From assembly GCF_020360975.1 (NCBI RefSeq), contig NW_025408670.1, positions 1,674,001 to 1,738,000 on the forward strand: DNA of 64,000 nucleotides, read 5' to 3'. The DNA comes from Hirsutella rhossiliensis (lineage: Eukaryota > Ascomycota > Sordariomycetes > Hypocreales > Ophiocordycipitaceae). The stretch's first letter is position 1. Every line of letters starts with the position of its first letter. This document shows, piece by piece, positions 41,790 to 52,899 of the stretch. Both the position numbers and the translations under genes were made by a program. Under the pieces are notes generated by a model. It did no database searches. It had not been told where the DNA came from and saw nothing but the letters and a program-made list of their open reading frames with translations.

Positions 41790-42668
41790 GTCGTTCGTCG
41801 ACGCCGTACTAGGCACGGCCGACGACGACTCCGCCGCTGCCGCTACTCCTACCCGCGCCCCTACTACCGCGCCTACCGCCGCCGCTACTACCTCCGCTAC
41901 GCTAGCTACCCTTACGTCGCCCTTTAAGGTAACGACGCCGTCCCCGCCGCTACCTATAACGCCCGGCCCCTTAGCCCCTACCTCTATCTCCGCTACCCCT
42001 ATAAGTCCGTAGCTAAGCGAGCGTAATAGACGTCTTCCGCTAACTCCTTAAAGTATAAGCGCTAGGTCTAGGCCGGAGCCGCTCGCGCGGCCCCCTATAT
42101 ACGGTATACGTCGTAGGAGCTCCCTTACGCCGACTAGGTCGGGCGCCGCCGCGGCGGTAGTTATTACTAGTATACGCGTGCCGGCCGCGCTTATAAGGCG
42201 GCGCCTCCTATCTTACTCGCTACGGCGTCGGCTTAGAAGGCCGGCGCGTATAGGTAGGCCTAGGGGGCTGCTAAGAAGCGCCTTACCGCCGCTATAGCCG
42301 CCTACCGTAACCTCCGCGCCCTAGAGCGCTAGGGGCTTATCCCTAAGTAGGTTCTTCCCCCTCTACTCTCCTACCTCTACTACTAACTCTCTCGGTACTA
42401 GGGATACTACCTCCGTCGCCTTATCGGCGGTCCCTATAGCCGTGCCCGCCGCCGCCGCTACTACTACTACCCTTACCGCCGCCGCCGGAGCTAGCCGCCG
42501 CCCCTCTACCCCTAGAGCCGCCGCTGCCGCCGACTAGCTTACGGGCCTAGAGGGCCGACTTAGCGCGCTAGAGAGCGCCGCCGCCGCTACTAAGGAGGAG
42601 GAGAAGGAGGAGGCTAATAAGGATAATAATAATAATAATAGCGAGGGCGAGGGTAATAATAAGGAATA
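41790..42668 (+). pseudogene. GC-rich relic frame with acidic C-terminal tail (unidentified)
   Basis: A plus-strand frame, broken only by TAG/TAA, runs through an Ala/Pro/Thr-rich part, then KKRLTAAIAAYRNLRALER and LTGLEGRLSALES. It ends in the acidic tail KEEEKEEANKDNNNNNSEGE before TAA. A TATA-like GTATATAAGG at about 41,470 followed by CT-rich sequence precedes it. The antisense strand is also fairly open, so strand is a judgement; the acidic tail and stop favour plus. It lies just beyond the integrase end of the outer Gypsy element and runs antisense to that pol. It may be an accessory frame of that element or a piece of another one. Confidence 0.35.
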
Positions 42669-42899
42669 AGCTTAAGAAGTCTAAGGGCTTTACCTTAAAA
42701 TAAACGCTATTTTTATCTCCGCTTATACTATTATACTTATATCGCTATAACTACCTACTTTACTTTACTTATTTTATAGTCTTAGTTTAAGCTACTATTA
42801 ATAGTTTATTAGTTTATTATTCTTATTTACTAGCTTATATAGGGTCTCGAACTTATCGAGGGCTATAGCTCCTATAAACTTACGTATAAGTTCTTATAT

Positions 42900-44936
42900 A
42901 GGGTCGAGGTACCTATGCTACTTAACGAGAACCTCTTAGTATATCCCTTAGCTTACCTTCCTTTAGCGTATAGCCTATATCTCCTTAACCTCGAATTCGT
43001 TATCCCCCTCTACTTTAATTATAGGCGGTTAGGCGTCCGCTATTTCTTATCTAAGTAGTAGGTTAAAGGAGGCTTAGTAAAGGAGGTTAATATTAATCTT
43101 ATTATAGACCCCTATTAAGAGACTATCGAGCTTTACTACTTATAGGCTAACGACCCTCTATATTATAAACTTTATATATAGCTAGTTTAGTTTCTTCTTT
43201 AATCGTACTAACCTATAATTATAAAGGTCGAGCTATACCTTATCTCCTACTATAAACCTATCTACTAGCGCCTTAGTCTTATTAGCGTACCGCTCTTAAT
43301 CTTACGCTACCGCGGCTATCGCGGATTAGTTATATTCTATAGTTTCTTATAGCTTTTATATAAATATAAAAGCGCGGCTCTCTAGTAATATACTACTATA
43401 CTACTCTACTATTACGTTAACGGTAAATAGGATTAAAGAGGGCGGCTCGAAGCTATATATCGCGAAGAAGGGGGCTATCTAAATAAAGGACTATAGTTTA
43501 CTATTTAGCGCGAGCTAGGTAGTAGAGAGCTAGCGGTCTTAGTCCGCCTAGTTATAGGCTATAACTACTTATAGGTACGCCTACGCTTCCTAGTTAACCC
43601 TCTTAGGTCCCCCGTTAGTCTATAGGTAATAGGCCGTGCTAAGTAGCTATATAATCTAAAGTAGCTAGTATAGGTACTATTAAAAGCGGCTAGTTTAGTT
43701 CGACCCTTTATCGCTTATAATAGAGGCTAGCTAGCTATATAAGCGGGCCTAGTACTAAAGGAAGCGCTCTACGTAAGCTTCTATATCTATAGATAGTATT
43801 AGCTTTAATACTACTAATTTACTAAGTCGGTCTTTAATTACCTATATATAGCGGTTACCGCCCTTTATAAGCGGGAGGTTTATTATAAAGTCTATCTATA
43901 TATATATATAAAACCGGTCTAGTATTAAAAGCTACTTAAGTAGCCCCTTAAGCTATACCTTTTAGATCTTTATATAGCTATAGATATTATAGTTATAGAG
44001 GAAGCAATAAATATAGTACTATAAGAGGGGCTAGTAAAAGTCCCTTATAAGGCTTACCGCTATACCCTACTTACTTAAGTAACCTACGATACTAGAGTTA
44101 TAGATAAGCTAGACTAGCCTCCCTTAGAGCTCGTTTTATTTATCTAGCTCTAGTAGTCTATCCTTCTCCTTAGCTTCTATAGTATATAGTACGCCCGGTA
44201 CCTATAGTCTCCCTTACTAGCGTAGATACCCTCGTAGGTCGATATAGTAGTTAGCTACTTATACCTTTAGCTTTAGCTTTAGATCTAGGTATTAAGCGCT
44301 AGACTCTATAGCGCGGCGCACGCTCTTATAAGTATAGTCTAGAGCCGCTATCCTATCTTATAAGCGTTAAAGGGCTATATCTTAAAATACTCTCGCCGCG
44401 CGTGCCCTTAGGCCGGTCTATCCCTCTTCGCTGGACCGAGGTAAAGGCGCTAAGGGAAGCTCGTCTAGTAGTAAAAGTATAGGGGGAAGCTCGTCTACTA
44501 GCACCGCGCCTTCCTTTACTAGGGAAGCTCCTATATAAGTCTATAGCGCTTCTTATAGGATAAGCTATAGATCCTAGGCCTCGATATCCGCTCCCGTTAG
44601 CCGGTCTTAATCCCTCTAAGAAAGCGCGTCTAGGACTACGGAGTCCCGCTTAGGGCGGTACTTAATCGAGAAGTTAAAGCGTAAGAGATACTCCGCCTAA
44701 TAGGCTTACCGCTCTAAGAGGTACTAGTAGGTTATAAAGTACTTAAGGTTCCTATAGTCTATAAGAACCTTAAAGCTCTTATAGCTCTAGAGCTCTACCT
44801 ACTATCGCTTAAGGTAGCTAATAATCGCTAGTATCTCCTTATCGTAAATAGCGTAATTCTACTTTACTAAGGTTAGCTTATAAGAGTAGAACGCTACCGG
44901 TTACTTTTACGTATCTACCTCCTAAGAGAGCGTTCC
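42900..44936 (-). mobile_element. Outer Ty3/Gypsy element, left part (RNase H to integrase C-terminus)
   Basis: Minus-strand Gypsy pol. Next to the 44,936 break point lies RNase H, with AIYDKEILAIISYLKR and SFKVLIDYRNLKYF and then FSIKYRPKRDSVVLDALS at about 44,620-44,690. Integrase follows at lower coordinates, with TNGGPKRVN and RPLALNSK-like sequence and SFIQIAPFFAIYSFEPPS-type residues at about 43,400-43,640. Many codons are RIP stops. The reading frame continues exactly across the insertion to base 63,107 and beyond. The 3' LTR should lie left of about 42,900, but its partner is outside the window, so I cannot delimit it. Confidence 0.8.
44932..44936. repeat. Target-site duplication GTTCC (left) of the 18-kb nested element
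   Basis: GTTCC lies directly before the LTR at 44,937 and recurs at 63,102-63,106 directly after the second LTR. Confidence 0.9.
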
Positions 44937-45642
44937 TATTATATACTAGTCCCTTAGTATAGGGCTAGTACGTTAACCTTACTATTTACCTAGATCTAGT
45001 ATAGGTCTAATAAGTAATTAAATAGACTAGCTACTATATATAATTAAACGTATTATATAGACTAGCTACTATATATTATTACGCGCGTTAAATATAGACT
45101 AGCTATTAGTCTTATAAGTTAAAGTAAGAGTAGTAATAACTATTTATATTCTTCTTTACCCGCTTAAAATCTAGCGGGTTTTCTATCTTCTATATATACT
45201 ATAGCGAGTATAAGACCTTACTTAGGGTTTTAACCGAGTAATATCTTAACCTTATAATTATATAATAGTAGTATAGCGTATTAGCGGTATTTCTTAGTAT
45301 TTTCCTTAGGTAAGTATAGGTATTTCTCTATAATTTCCCTACTATATTCTTATAGTAACTTCTTAGGAAGATATTAATATAATCCCTAAGGAGCTATTAT
45401 TACTTAGGAAATCGTAGTGCCTTCCCTATATAATATATCCCTAAGGGAAATCTCTATAAAACGTTTATATAATCCGCTTAGTTATTATTTCTAGGATTTC
45501 TAAGTAATTTCCTAGAGTTTACTTAGTAGCTTCTAAGTTCTTTCTTCCGCGGGGAGCCTTAAGGAGTTAAGGGTAACTTCTTTAAGGAAGGCCGATATTA
45601 TTATAGGTACTTAGATTATCGACCGTAGGGTATCCTATAATA
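44937..45642 (-). repeat. 3' LTR of the second Gypsy element (706 bp)
   Basis: Matches 62,396-63,101 over the full length without length change. Differences are mainly RIP-type transitions. As pol lies on the minus strand, this low-coordinate copy is the 3' LTR. Confidence 0.9.
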
Positions 45643-47097
45643 AATACCTAGGGCGAAAGAATTAACCGATGTCTTTATTAGTCTCCTACGGTATTTAAGT
45701 AGGAGTCGCGCCGATAGGGAATCGTAGTAAAGTTACGTAGATTTCTAAGGTTAGTATAAGGAATAACTTATATCTTATCTAGGACGTAACTTAGTATAAC
45801 TAATACTAGGGGCGCGAGGCGGCTAATCTAAGAGTAAAATACTACTAAAACTAGGGGTACTAGGTAGCTAAGCTAGGGCAATAAATAAGTAAGGCTAAGG
45901 GCGTAGTATAGCTAAGCTAGGGAAAACTAATTATAACTAAAGGCGCTCTATAGCTAAGCTAATAGAAAAAATAAATAGGACTAAGGATATAATAAGGCTA
46001 AACTAGTAACCGACCGTCTTACGCTATAAGGGTAAGGGTAAGGCGGGTAATCTCTTCCTTAGCTTCCTCTTTTATTAGATCCTTAGGACCTACTAGTACG
46101 TCGTCCGGGGCATCTTATATATTAAAGGCTCTATAAATAAGTATACTATAAGCATTATTCGGGGCCGGTTTTACTAGGAGTATTATAGCTAGTCCGTTAT
46201 AAAAGGCTAGAACCTAGTTATAGATTACTACTACTAGTACTTATATAGTTAGGCCTAGGTTCTAGAACCTACCTAGGTATATATCGGTAAACTTTTAGTT
46301 TAATAAGTTAAAATAGGCTATTACGTTAGCTATATAGGGGCGGGCCGCTACTAGCGTACGAAAGGGGCTAACGTAGGCCGCTCTTTAGTATACCGCGGCG
46401 AGTTTAGGTAAGTCGTCTAAGAGGTAGGCGGCGAAAGCAAACCGATAAATAAAGCTAGCGGGTACTCCGGCGAGGGCAGCGTACTAGCTAAGCGAGAGGT
46501 CGGCGTCGGCCTCTTTATAGATAGTAGCGAATAGATTTACTTAAATTACGGCCGCGTCTAAGGCTCTATAAACTAATACTTTTAACCTAGAGTAAATAAT
46601 ACCTATATAGCTATCTATATCGGCCGGGTTATTATAGTATACTATAAAAGGTATAATAGGGAATAGTCTAGGTTTTCTATAGCTTAGAACCTAAAAGGGG
46701 TTAAGCTTTTATCGGACCGGTATTAAGGCCTATTCCTTAGCGAATAGGTTAGCCCGTTTAAAAGGAGTAGAGGGTAGGGCCGCGGCGGCGGTAAGTAAGC
46801 GTCTAGTAAATAGGTTCCTTAATAGCTCGTCGAAGGTAAGGTCTACTATACTAGATCCTCTAGGTTTAGCCGGGGTACGCTTAAGGCTCTCCCTAAACTT
46901 ATAGGTTCTTAGTATACTAGTAGCCTCGCGCTCCTCTATAGCGGCGGCCTCGAATATCTTTAAATAAGCGGGAAGGCACTTTACGCTAGTAATAGTAGCG
47001 ATAATCTTAAGTATCTCGGCGTCTATAGAGGCGACCTATTTAGATAGGAGCTTATTAACGACGTTAGCTAAGATAGTAGCGATCTACGCGGTTCCGA

Positions 47098-47102
47098 GGG
47101 CG
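47098..47102. repeat. Target-site duplication GGGCG (left) of the solo LTR
   Basis: GGGCG occurs at 47,098-47,102 and again at 47,603-47,607, immediately flanking the 500-bp LTR. Confidence 0.92.
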
Positions 47103-47602
47103 TGTGACGACCGGTGATATTCCCAAGGGATAAACCTGTCGTGGGGTTTATGTTGGCAGATACAACAGGGCGTGGTCTGAGCAATGATAAGTATGTCACG
47201 TTGGTGATGAGTCGGAGGTCGTAGACCGTAGACTGTAACCAGGTAATCAAGTGATCGGAATCAGAGATGAGATCGTGATAGGGATCGTAATGATTGTGTT
47301 GAAAGCTAAAGAGCTATCTAGTCTAAAGGAGTGGAATTGGGTGTCCTTATATACCCAGTGGTCCTTCGTGGATCATTCAGCGAACGTGATGATCCTGTTC
47401 ACGGATCGTTGGATCATTGAGACGATCCAATGATCCTGTACATCGTCGTTGGATCATCGAGATGATCCAATGAGCCGGATCGTTGGGATCACCAAGTGAT
47501 CCAAATGATCCATCACGTGACTTCGCGGGATCCTGTACCCCTCCGTCACGTGTCGGCCTTGTTGAGGGCTGCTTGTGACCAACCGTTGGTCGGGTCGTAA
47601 CA
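47103..47602. mobile_element. Intact, non-RIPed solo LTR (500 bp)
   Basis: Starts TGTGACGACCGG, ends GTCGGGTCGTAACA, has TG...CA ends and perfect 5-bp GGGCG duplications. Nothing lies between the duplications except this LTR, so it is a solo LTR left by recombination between the two LTRs of one inserted element. It keeps normal CA and TG frequencies inside completely RIPed DNA, so it came after the last RIP cycle, or escaped it as a single short copy. It holds a run of GATC-centred palindromes at about 47,365-47,525. Short frames inside it are not genes. Confidence 0.93.
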
Positions 47603-49249
47603 GGGCGCTAGTTATTATCTTAGTTTTATCGAGGAAGATAGCCCTATTTAAGTCGCGTAGCGATAAAGGGAGAAGCTTATCCTTATTAAATAATAAGGCG
47701 AACTACCTATAAGCGTTATAGGGGGTACTAGGGGTTTTTCCTATAATACCGGAGACTAATAGTAGTAAGTTACTAAATAAATTACTAGAGCTCGATAGCG
47801 ATAAGGTATAGTCGTTAAAGTAAACGTATAAAGAAGTACTAAGATCGTAGCGATAAGAAGCGCTAACCTACTATAGTCGGATAGTTAATATTATATTCCT
47901 ACTAGTTTAGGTAGTTATAGGAGTTATAGTAGTATTATAATAAGTAGCGGCGCTATAAGGTATAGAGAAGTATAGCTAGTTACGGTCGTATAGGTTATAG
48001 GCTTTAAATAAGGAAAGAGATAGCGGGGCGTAGTATATATTATTTTCTACTAAGCCTATATTAAGATTATATCCTTCTCTAGTAAAGAGGTCGCGGTAGT
48101 TAGTATACGTACTATAATTATCCCGCTTTTACTTAGTAAAAGCGGCTATATTAGACTTAAGGTTTTAAAGGAGCTTTACCTTATTCTTATATAATTAGAC
48201 TACTTATTAGAACCCCTTAAGGCTTAGGCGCGGCGGTCGGCGGTAGATTTAGTCGGAGAAATACTAGCGAAATACTAGGTCCTTACTACGATACTTATAG
48301 CCTTAGATAGCGGGAACCTTAAATATAAGTATAAGAGGGGCGCGGTTTAATATAAAAAGGGGAGCGTAAAAGGATAGGGAAATTAGGTTCCTAAAATAAA
48401 ATAAATATAGGTACTAAAATATAGTATCGGATTACCGTTTACCGTAAGCGGCCTATTAATACTTATTAGCTAATTAACCTATCTTTAGACTTCTAAGAGA
48501 ATAAATAGTAACGGCGCGTACTATATATTATTATTTCTCTCTTAGCTATAGCGGCTTATACCGTTATATAGCGCGCGCGCGGAGCTTCTAGGTATAGGTA
48601 ATATAACCTTATAACGCTCCTTACTATACGTTAAATTCTTTAATAAGGTCTTTAGCGATAATATCCTTAGCGGCTACCTAGGAATTATAGCTACTTAGCT
48701 AGCCTTTTTAGCTAATAAGGTATTCTATATAAGTAGTCCCTTAGCTATATTTATAAGTTCTAGAGTTAAGGATTCTTTTAACTTCTTAGTAGTTAGTATT
48801 AAGTTCTAGGCTAGGTTAGGCGTTTAATTATTTAGCCGGCTATAGCTATATAACGGAAACGATATTATAGATATTTAGGGATCTAGCTAGGTTAAGGCGG
48901 TAGGCTAAATAGCCGATCCGTTTAAAGACTTTAAATAGTCTTATATAGCGTTCCTTTAACTTCGCTACTTATTTATTAGCTATACTATATCCTTTCCTTA
49001 GCTAAAGCTATACCTAGTCCCTAAGCTTAAACTCTAGCGCTTAGTACTTTGCGTTATACTACTTCTTTATTCCTACCTAGGCTAAAGCAATTAAGATCCT
49101 AGCTTAGTCTTAGAGTATTTCCCTATTTATCTATAAGGGGCCTTTCCTAAGGTATCGCCTACTATTATCTATTTATATCCTAGTTAGTAGCTCGCTTAAA
49201 GAGGTGCCGATTACTAAGGAGTAAGAGTTATTAAAAGTAAATTAAAGTA

Positions 49250-49594
49250 ATAGTAACGTATTAACCTATCGATAGGATAGGAAGTTAGTCGTAAAGAACT
49301 AAAGTATAGTTTTAACTACTTAGTTATATCGTTTTAATAAGCCGTTAGTCTAGGGATACTAAGCTATAGATACTAGTAACTTAGACCTATACGCTATCTA
49401 TAGTCCCTTTTAAAACGCTAAAAGGAACTTAGGGTCTTAGTCGGAAATAATCTAAGCGGGAATCCCTTAGTTATAGCGTATTAACTTAGTAAATAGTACC
49501 TTAGCTTAGTCCTCTATAGTAAACTAGTTATAGCTTAGGATAAGGAGCTCTATTTTCGAGAACTTATTAGTTACTATTAATAGTATATTATAGT
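49250..49594 (-). pseudogene. Integrase core (C-terminal part) of the second Gypsy element
   Basis: Minus-strand reading NKFSKIELLI, then FTKLIRYN, GIPA and IISD followed by DPKFLLAF, with RIP stops between. This is the DD35E integrase core (ISDRDPKF motif). It continues the frame that ends at 57,403 on the other side of the inserted third element. Confidence 0.8.
49590..49594. repeat. Target-site duplication ATAGT (left) of the third Gypsy element
   Basis: ATAGT precedes the LTR at 49,595 and recurs at 57,403-57,407. Confidence 0.9.
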
Positions 49595-49851
49595 TATAAG
49601 GGAATATATATTATAGTACGATTAGTTAGGTAGTAGAGATAGCTAGAGGTACTACGCTATATATATTATATTCTCCTCGTCGTAAGACTAAAGCTTATAA
49701 AAAGAGGGATTTCTCCTCTTTAGTCGGAGTAGTAAGTAGTCTATAATATATAAGCGGGGTAGGCACGATTCCCTACTAATACCCTACTAATATATTAGTA
49801 CTATATACCTAAGTACTTTATTAGCCTATACCTCCTAGTAGCGCTCTTATA
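49595..49851 (-). repeat. 3' LTR of the third Gypsy element (257 bp)
   Basis: Same length and ends as 57,146-57,402. It lies beside the polypurine tract. Confidence 0.88.
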
Positions 49852-50199
49852 ATTATCTCCCCTCCTATATAGACGTCTCGGCTATATCTTTAATATATAT
49901 TACTTTCGCTACGCTATATATATTCGGTTAAGAAGAGAGGTAGTTTCGGTTATATATCGCGCGTATACGCCTATATAAGTATACGTTAGTCTATGCTTTA
50001 TAACGTTAATAGTTATTATACTAGCGGTTACCGCTAAGTAACCGTTATAGTATCGCCTATATATTAGCCGCGTAACTATAATATAAAGAGCGTGCGTATA
50101 TATCTCCTACTTCTTTTATTTTCTTTTCTTCTTTAACTCTTCTACTTATAATTACTATAGAGTTTTACGCCTTTTTTTATTAATCCCTTATACCTTTTT

Positions 50200-51810
50200 A
50201 TATTACTTTTTATCGACGATTTATTAACGATAATACCTTCTATACTAAAGAAGATAAAGAACTATAACGCCGATTTCCTACGCCGTATACGGGAGTAGGT
50301 AGCGGCGGGTTCGCCTTTAAAGTATAAGCGATCGGCCTAAAAGTCTTATAGTAACGCTAGTTCCCCCTTAGCGAAGAAAGCTAAGAAAGGTATAAGGGAA
50401 TCTTAGTCTTAGGAGACTTCTAGTCTAAGACCTAATATTAATAAGGGTCGTGCCCCCGTTACCCCGCTAAGTACCTTAACTCCGACTACTAATAAGCCTA
50501 CCTCTATAGGCCTAGAAACTTATAAGTCTATTACCTTTATTAGCGATATTAATACTAGTAAGGAGATCGTGCCTAGGCGCTCTTAGGTAAGTACTAATAA
50601 CCTAGCTACTCTATCTTAATAGGGCGGCTCTAGCTAATAGGAGATTATCGCCTAGGCTACTCCTTAAAATAAGTAGGCCGATATTAATAATAAGGCTTAG
50701 CCGAATAAGGGCTAAGACTATCCTAATACTTAGCCAAATAAGGGCTAAGATAACGATAACGGTAATAATAGAGACGGCCGCGATCTAACTCCTCCTACTA
50801 ATAAACCTAAGAACGGCGGCGCTAGAGATAAGGGCACCTAGGCGGTAGCACGAGGCGGTCGCGCTCCTACGAAAAAGCGTACCCGATCTAAGGCTAAAGC
50901 CCGCCTAGTTAGGGCCTATAAGGTTATCCCTTATAAGCTCTAGTATATATATTATTTTAAAACGGTTATTAAAAAGTATAATACGACTAAGCCTAAGCCT
51001 ATTAAGGTGCTCTCGATTAGCTATATTTTCTTAGGGGTTTCCTCGATACGCTATAAGTAGTGTTATAAATATACCGCGACCTATAATTAAGTAAGTTTCC
51101 CCTTAACTTTAAATATTACGATTAATAAGCTAATCTTTCTTAAGGCCGCTACTCTTATATCTAGTAACTAAGCTAATATAGTCGCTATCGTTAAGTACCT
51201 ACGTAAGCTTAATAAGCTAAAGACTAGCAATAAGGATACTAAGGATAATAGCTTAAACGCGGGCGTACTTATTTTCGAGGAGGCTAATTAGCGCCGTCTC
51301 GCTATTACGGTATAGTATTTAGCCGAGGCTTTCGACGCTACTAAGACGGCCTATCGTAAGTCCTTTAAGACTATAGGTATATAGAAGTCTACTATTATAA
51401 GTTTTATCCGACCCTTTTATTAGCGATCGCCTAACGATATACTAAGTTAAGCGTACTAACTACTATACGCTAATTAATAAGCGCCGCGAGCTTATTATTT
51501 GCCTTAACCCCGCGCCCTTATTCGATATCGCCCGTATAAGCCTAGAGTACTAGGCCTAGGAATCCCGGTTAAAACTCCGCTTTATCGACGGCGATATAGG
51601 CTATACTTTATAGTAATACGGCTTACTATTTACTAAGGCTAAGGTAAGTGCTATACTAATAAAGATAGGTCTTAACGCGGAGGATAAGGAAGGAGTAGAG
51701 GATAGGGTAGTTCTAGTATTTCTAGAGGTATTTAGTATAGCGGAGGGGGCGCCTTAGTTAGTTCCCGCTACGCCGGTAAAGAAGAGGGGTAGTTAAAAGT
51801 AATAGATAGG
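50200..51810 (+). pseudogene. Antisense long frame inside the third Gypsy element (unidentified)
   Basis: One plus-strand frame of about 535 codons stays open apart from RIP-type TAG/TAA stops, opposite in direction to pol and placed between integrase and the 3' LTR. It begins with IPSILKKIKNYNADFLRRI. Next is a low-complexity, polar and basic region with a repeated PNKG motif and the very basic APTKKRTRSKAKARLVRAYK. Later parts look globular (LNPAPLFDIARISLEY, LRFIDGDIGYTL) and it ends near TPVKKRGS. No family is recognised. Antisense frames in this position are known in some plant Gypsy lineages; whether this is homologous is not known. Confidence 0.5.
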
Positions 51811-52899
51811 TCTTATCTTTCTTTTATTTAGTTATAACTATCCTTATCTCCTTTATCGTTAGGGCCTTAGTAGAGTTATAGTTTAGTTTTATTTTCCTTA
51901 ATAATATTTAATAGGTAGTATAGATAGTTTTCCTTATTCTCTTATTTTACTATTTTATATATAGTTATAAGACGTTTAGGCGTACTAATACGTTAATAAG
52001 TTAGTAGCGATTTAGTAGGGATTTATTACTAATTTAGGGGCGTCTCCCTACGCTAATAAGTTTCCTTACCTTACTTAGTCTTACGCCTCTTTTTCCCGGT
52101 TAAGCGAGTAGTATATTCTTTAATAAGGTCTTAGCTATTCGCTATATCTTCGGCCTCGACCTATTAGTTATACTTAGCTAGCTATCCTTTTTATTTAATA
52201 AGGAAAAAGGTATTGCCCTTAAATCTCTTTTAGTCTTTAATCTCTTAGACTTCCTATTTACCTTCGTTATCCTTTAAGTCTAGTATCGGTAGGGTTTCGC
52301 TATCTTTATAGGTGCCTTTACGCTCCTTCTATAGCTCTAAGAGACTAATATAGAAAACGTTATAGAGGCGTAAGTACTTCTTAGGGAGTATAAGATAATA
52401 TACTTACTTTCTAATAGCTTATAGGACCTAAAACGGTCTAATATACTTAGGTAAGAGTTTTCTTTTTTCGTCCTTAAGGCATAAGTTCTTTATCGATAAT
52501 ACTATAAGGTCTCTTACTTTTAATATAAGCGGTTAATGCCTTAAATCGTAGTATTTTACTTACGATTTAATAGCCTTTCCTTAGTATTCCTTAAGCCTCT
52601 TTTATAGCTCCTATAGCCTAGTAACTCTTACTCTTACTTTAGGTACCCCCCTCTAAATAATATCGTCCTTAGTATTAATATAGAAGTTTAGTTAGTAACC
52701 TATTAACGCTTCGTTAGGTAATAACCTAGTTATTACGTTCTTTATATTATTATATATAAATTAAGCAATATATAGGAGTAATACCTAGTTAGTTTATTCT
52801 AAGTTAGTAAAGTATCTTAAGTAGTATTATATAGCTTAGTTTATTCGTTCTATTTACCTATCGGTTTATAGGTAAAATACTATTAATAGCCTACGTTTT

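Larger units (their letters stand above)
46000..48300 (-). pseudogene. Extra long frame downstream of integrase in the second Gypsy element (unidentified)
   Basis: With the 500-bp solo LTR and one GGGCG copy removed, one minus-strand frame runs from about 48,300 to about 46,000, some 590 codons or more. It is broken only by TAG/TAA stops at former CAG, CAA or TGG codons. Protein-like stretches include DLFTREGYNLNIGLVENN, AYLKIFEAAAIEEREATS, RTPAKPRGSSIVDLTFDELL and DAPDDVLVGPKDLIKEEA. It lies between the integrase end (about 49,250) and the 3' LTR (45,642), in the same sense as pol, where some retroelements keep an env-like or accessory gene. I recognise no domain. The antisense is also partly open in 47.6-48.3 kb, so the upstream end is less certain. 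A captured host gene or another relic element are alternatives. Confidence 0.5.

Noticed and set aside
47068..47433. Two 60-codon ORFs around the solo LTR
   Set aside because: They lie inside or across an LTR with defined ends and duplications; open frames here only reflect absence of RIP.
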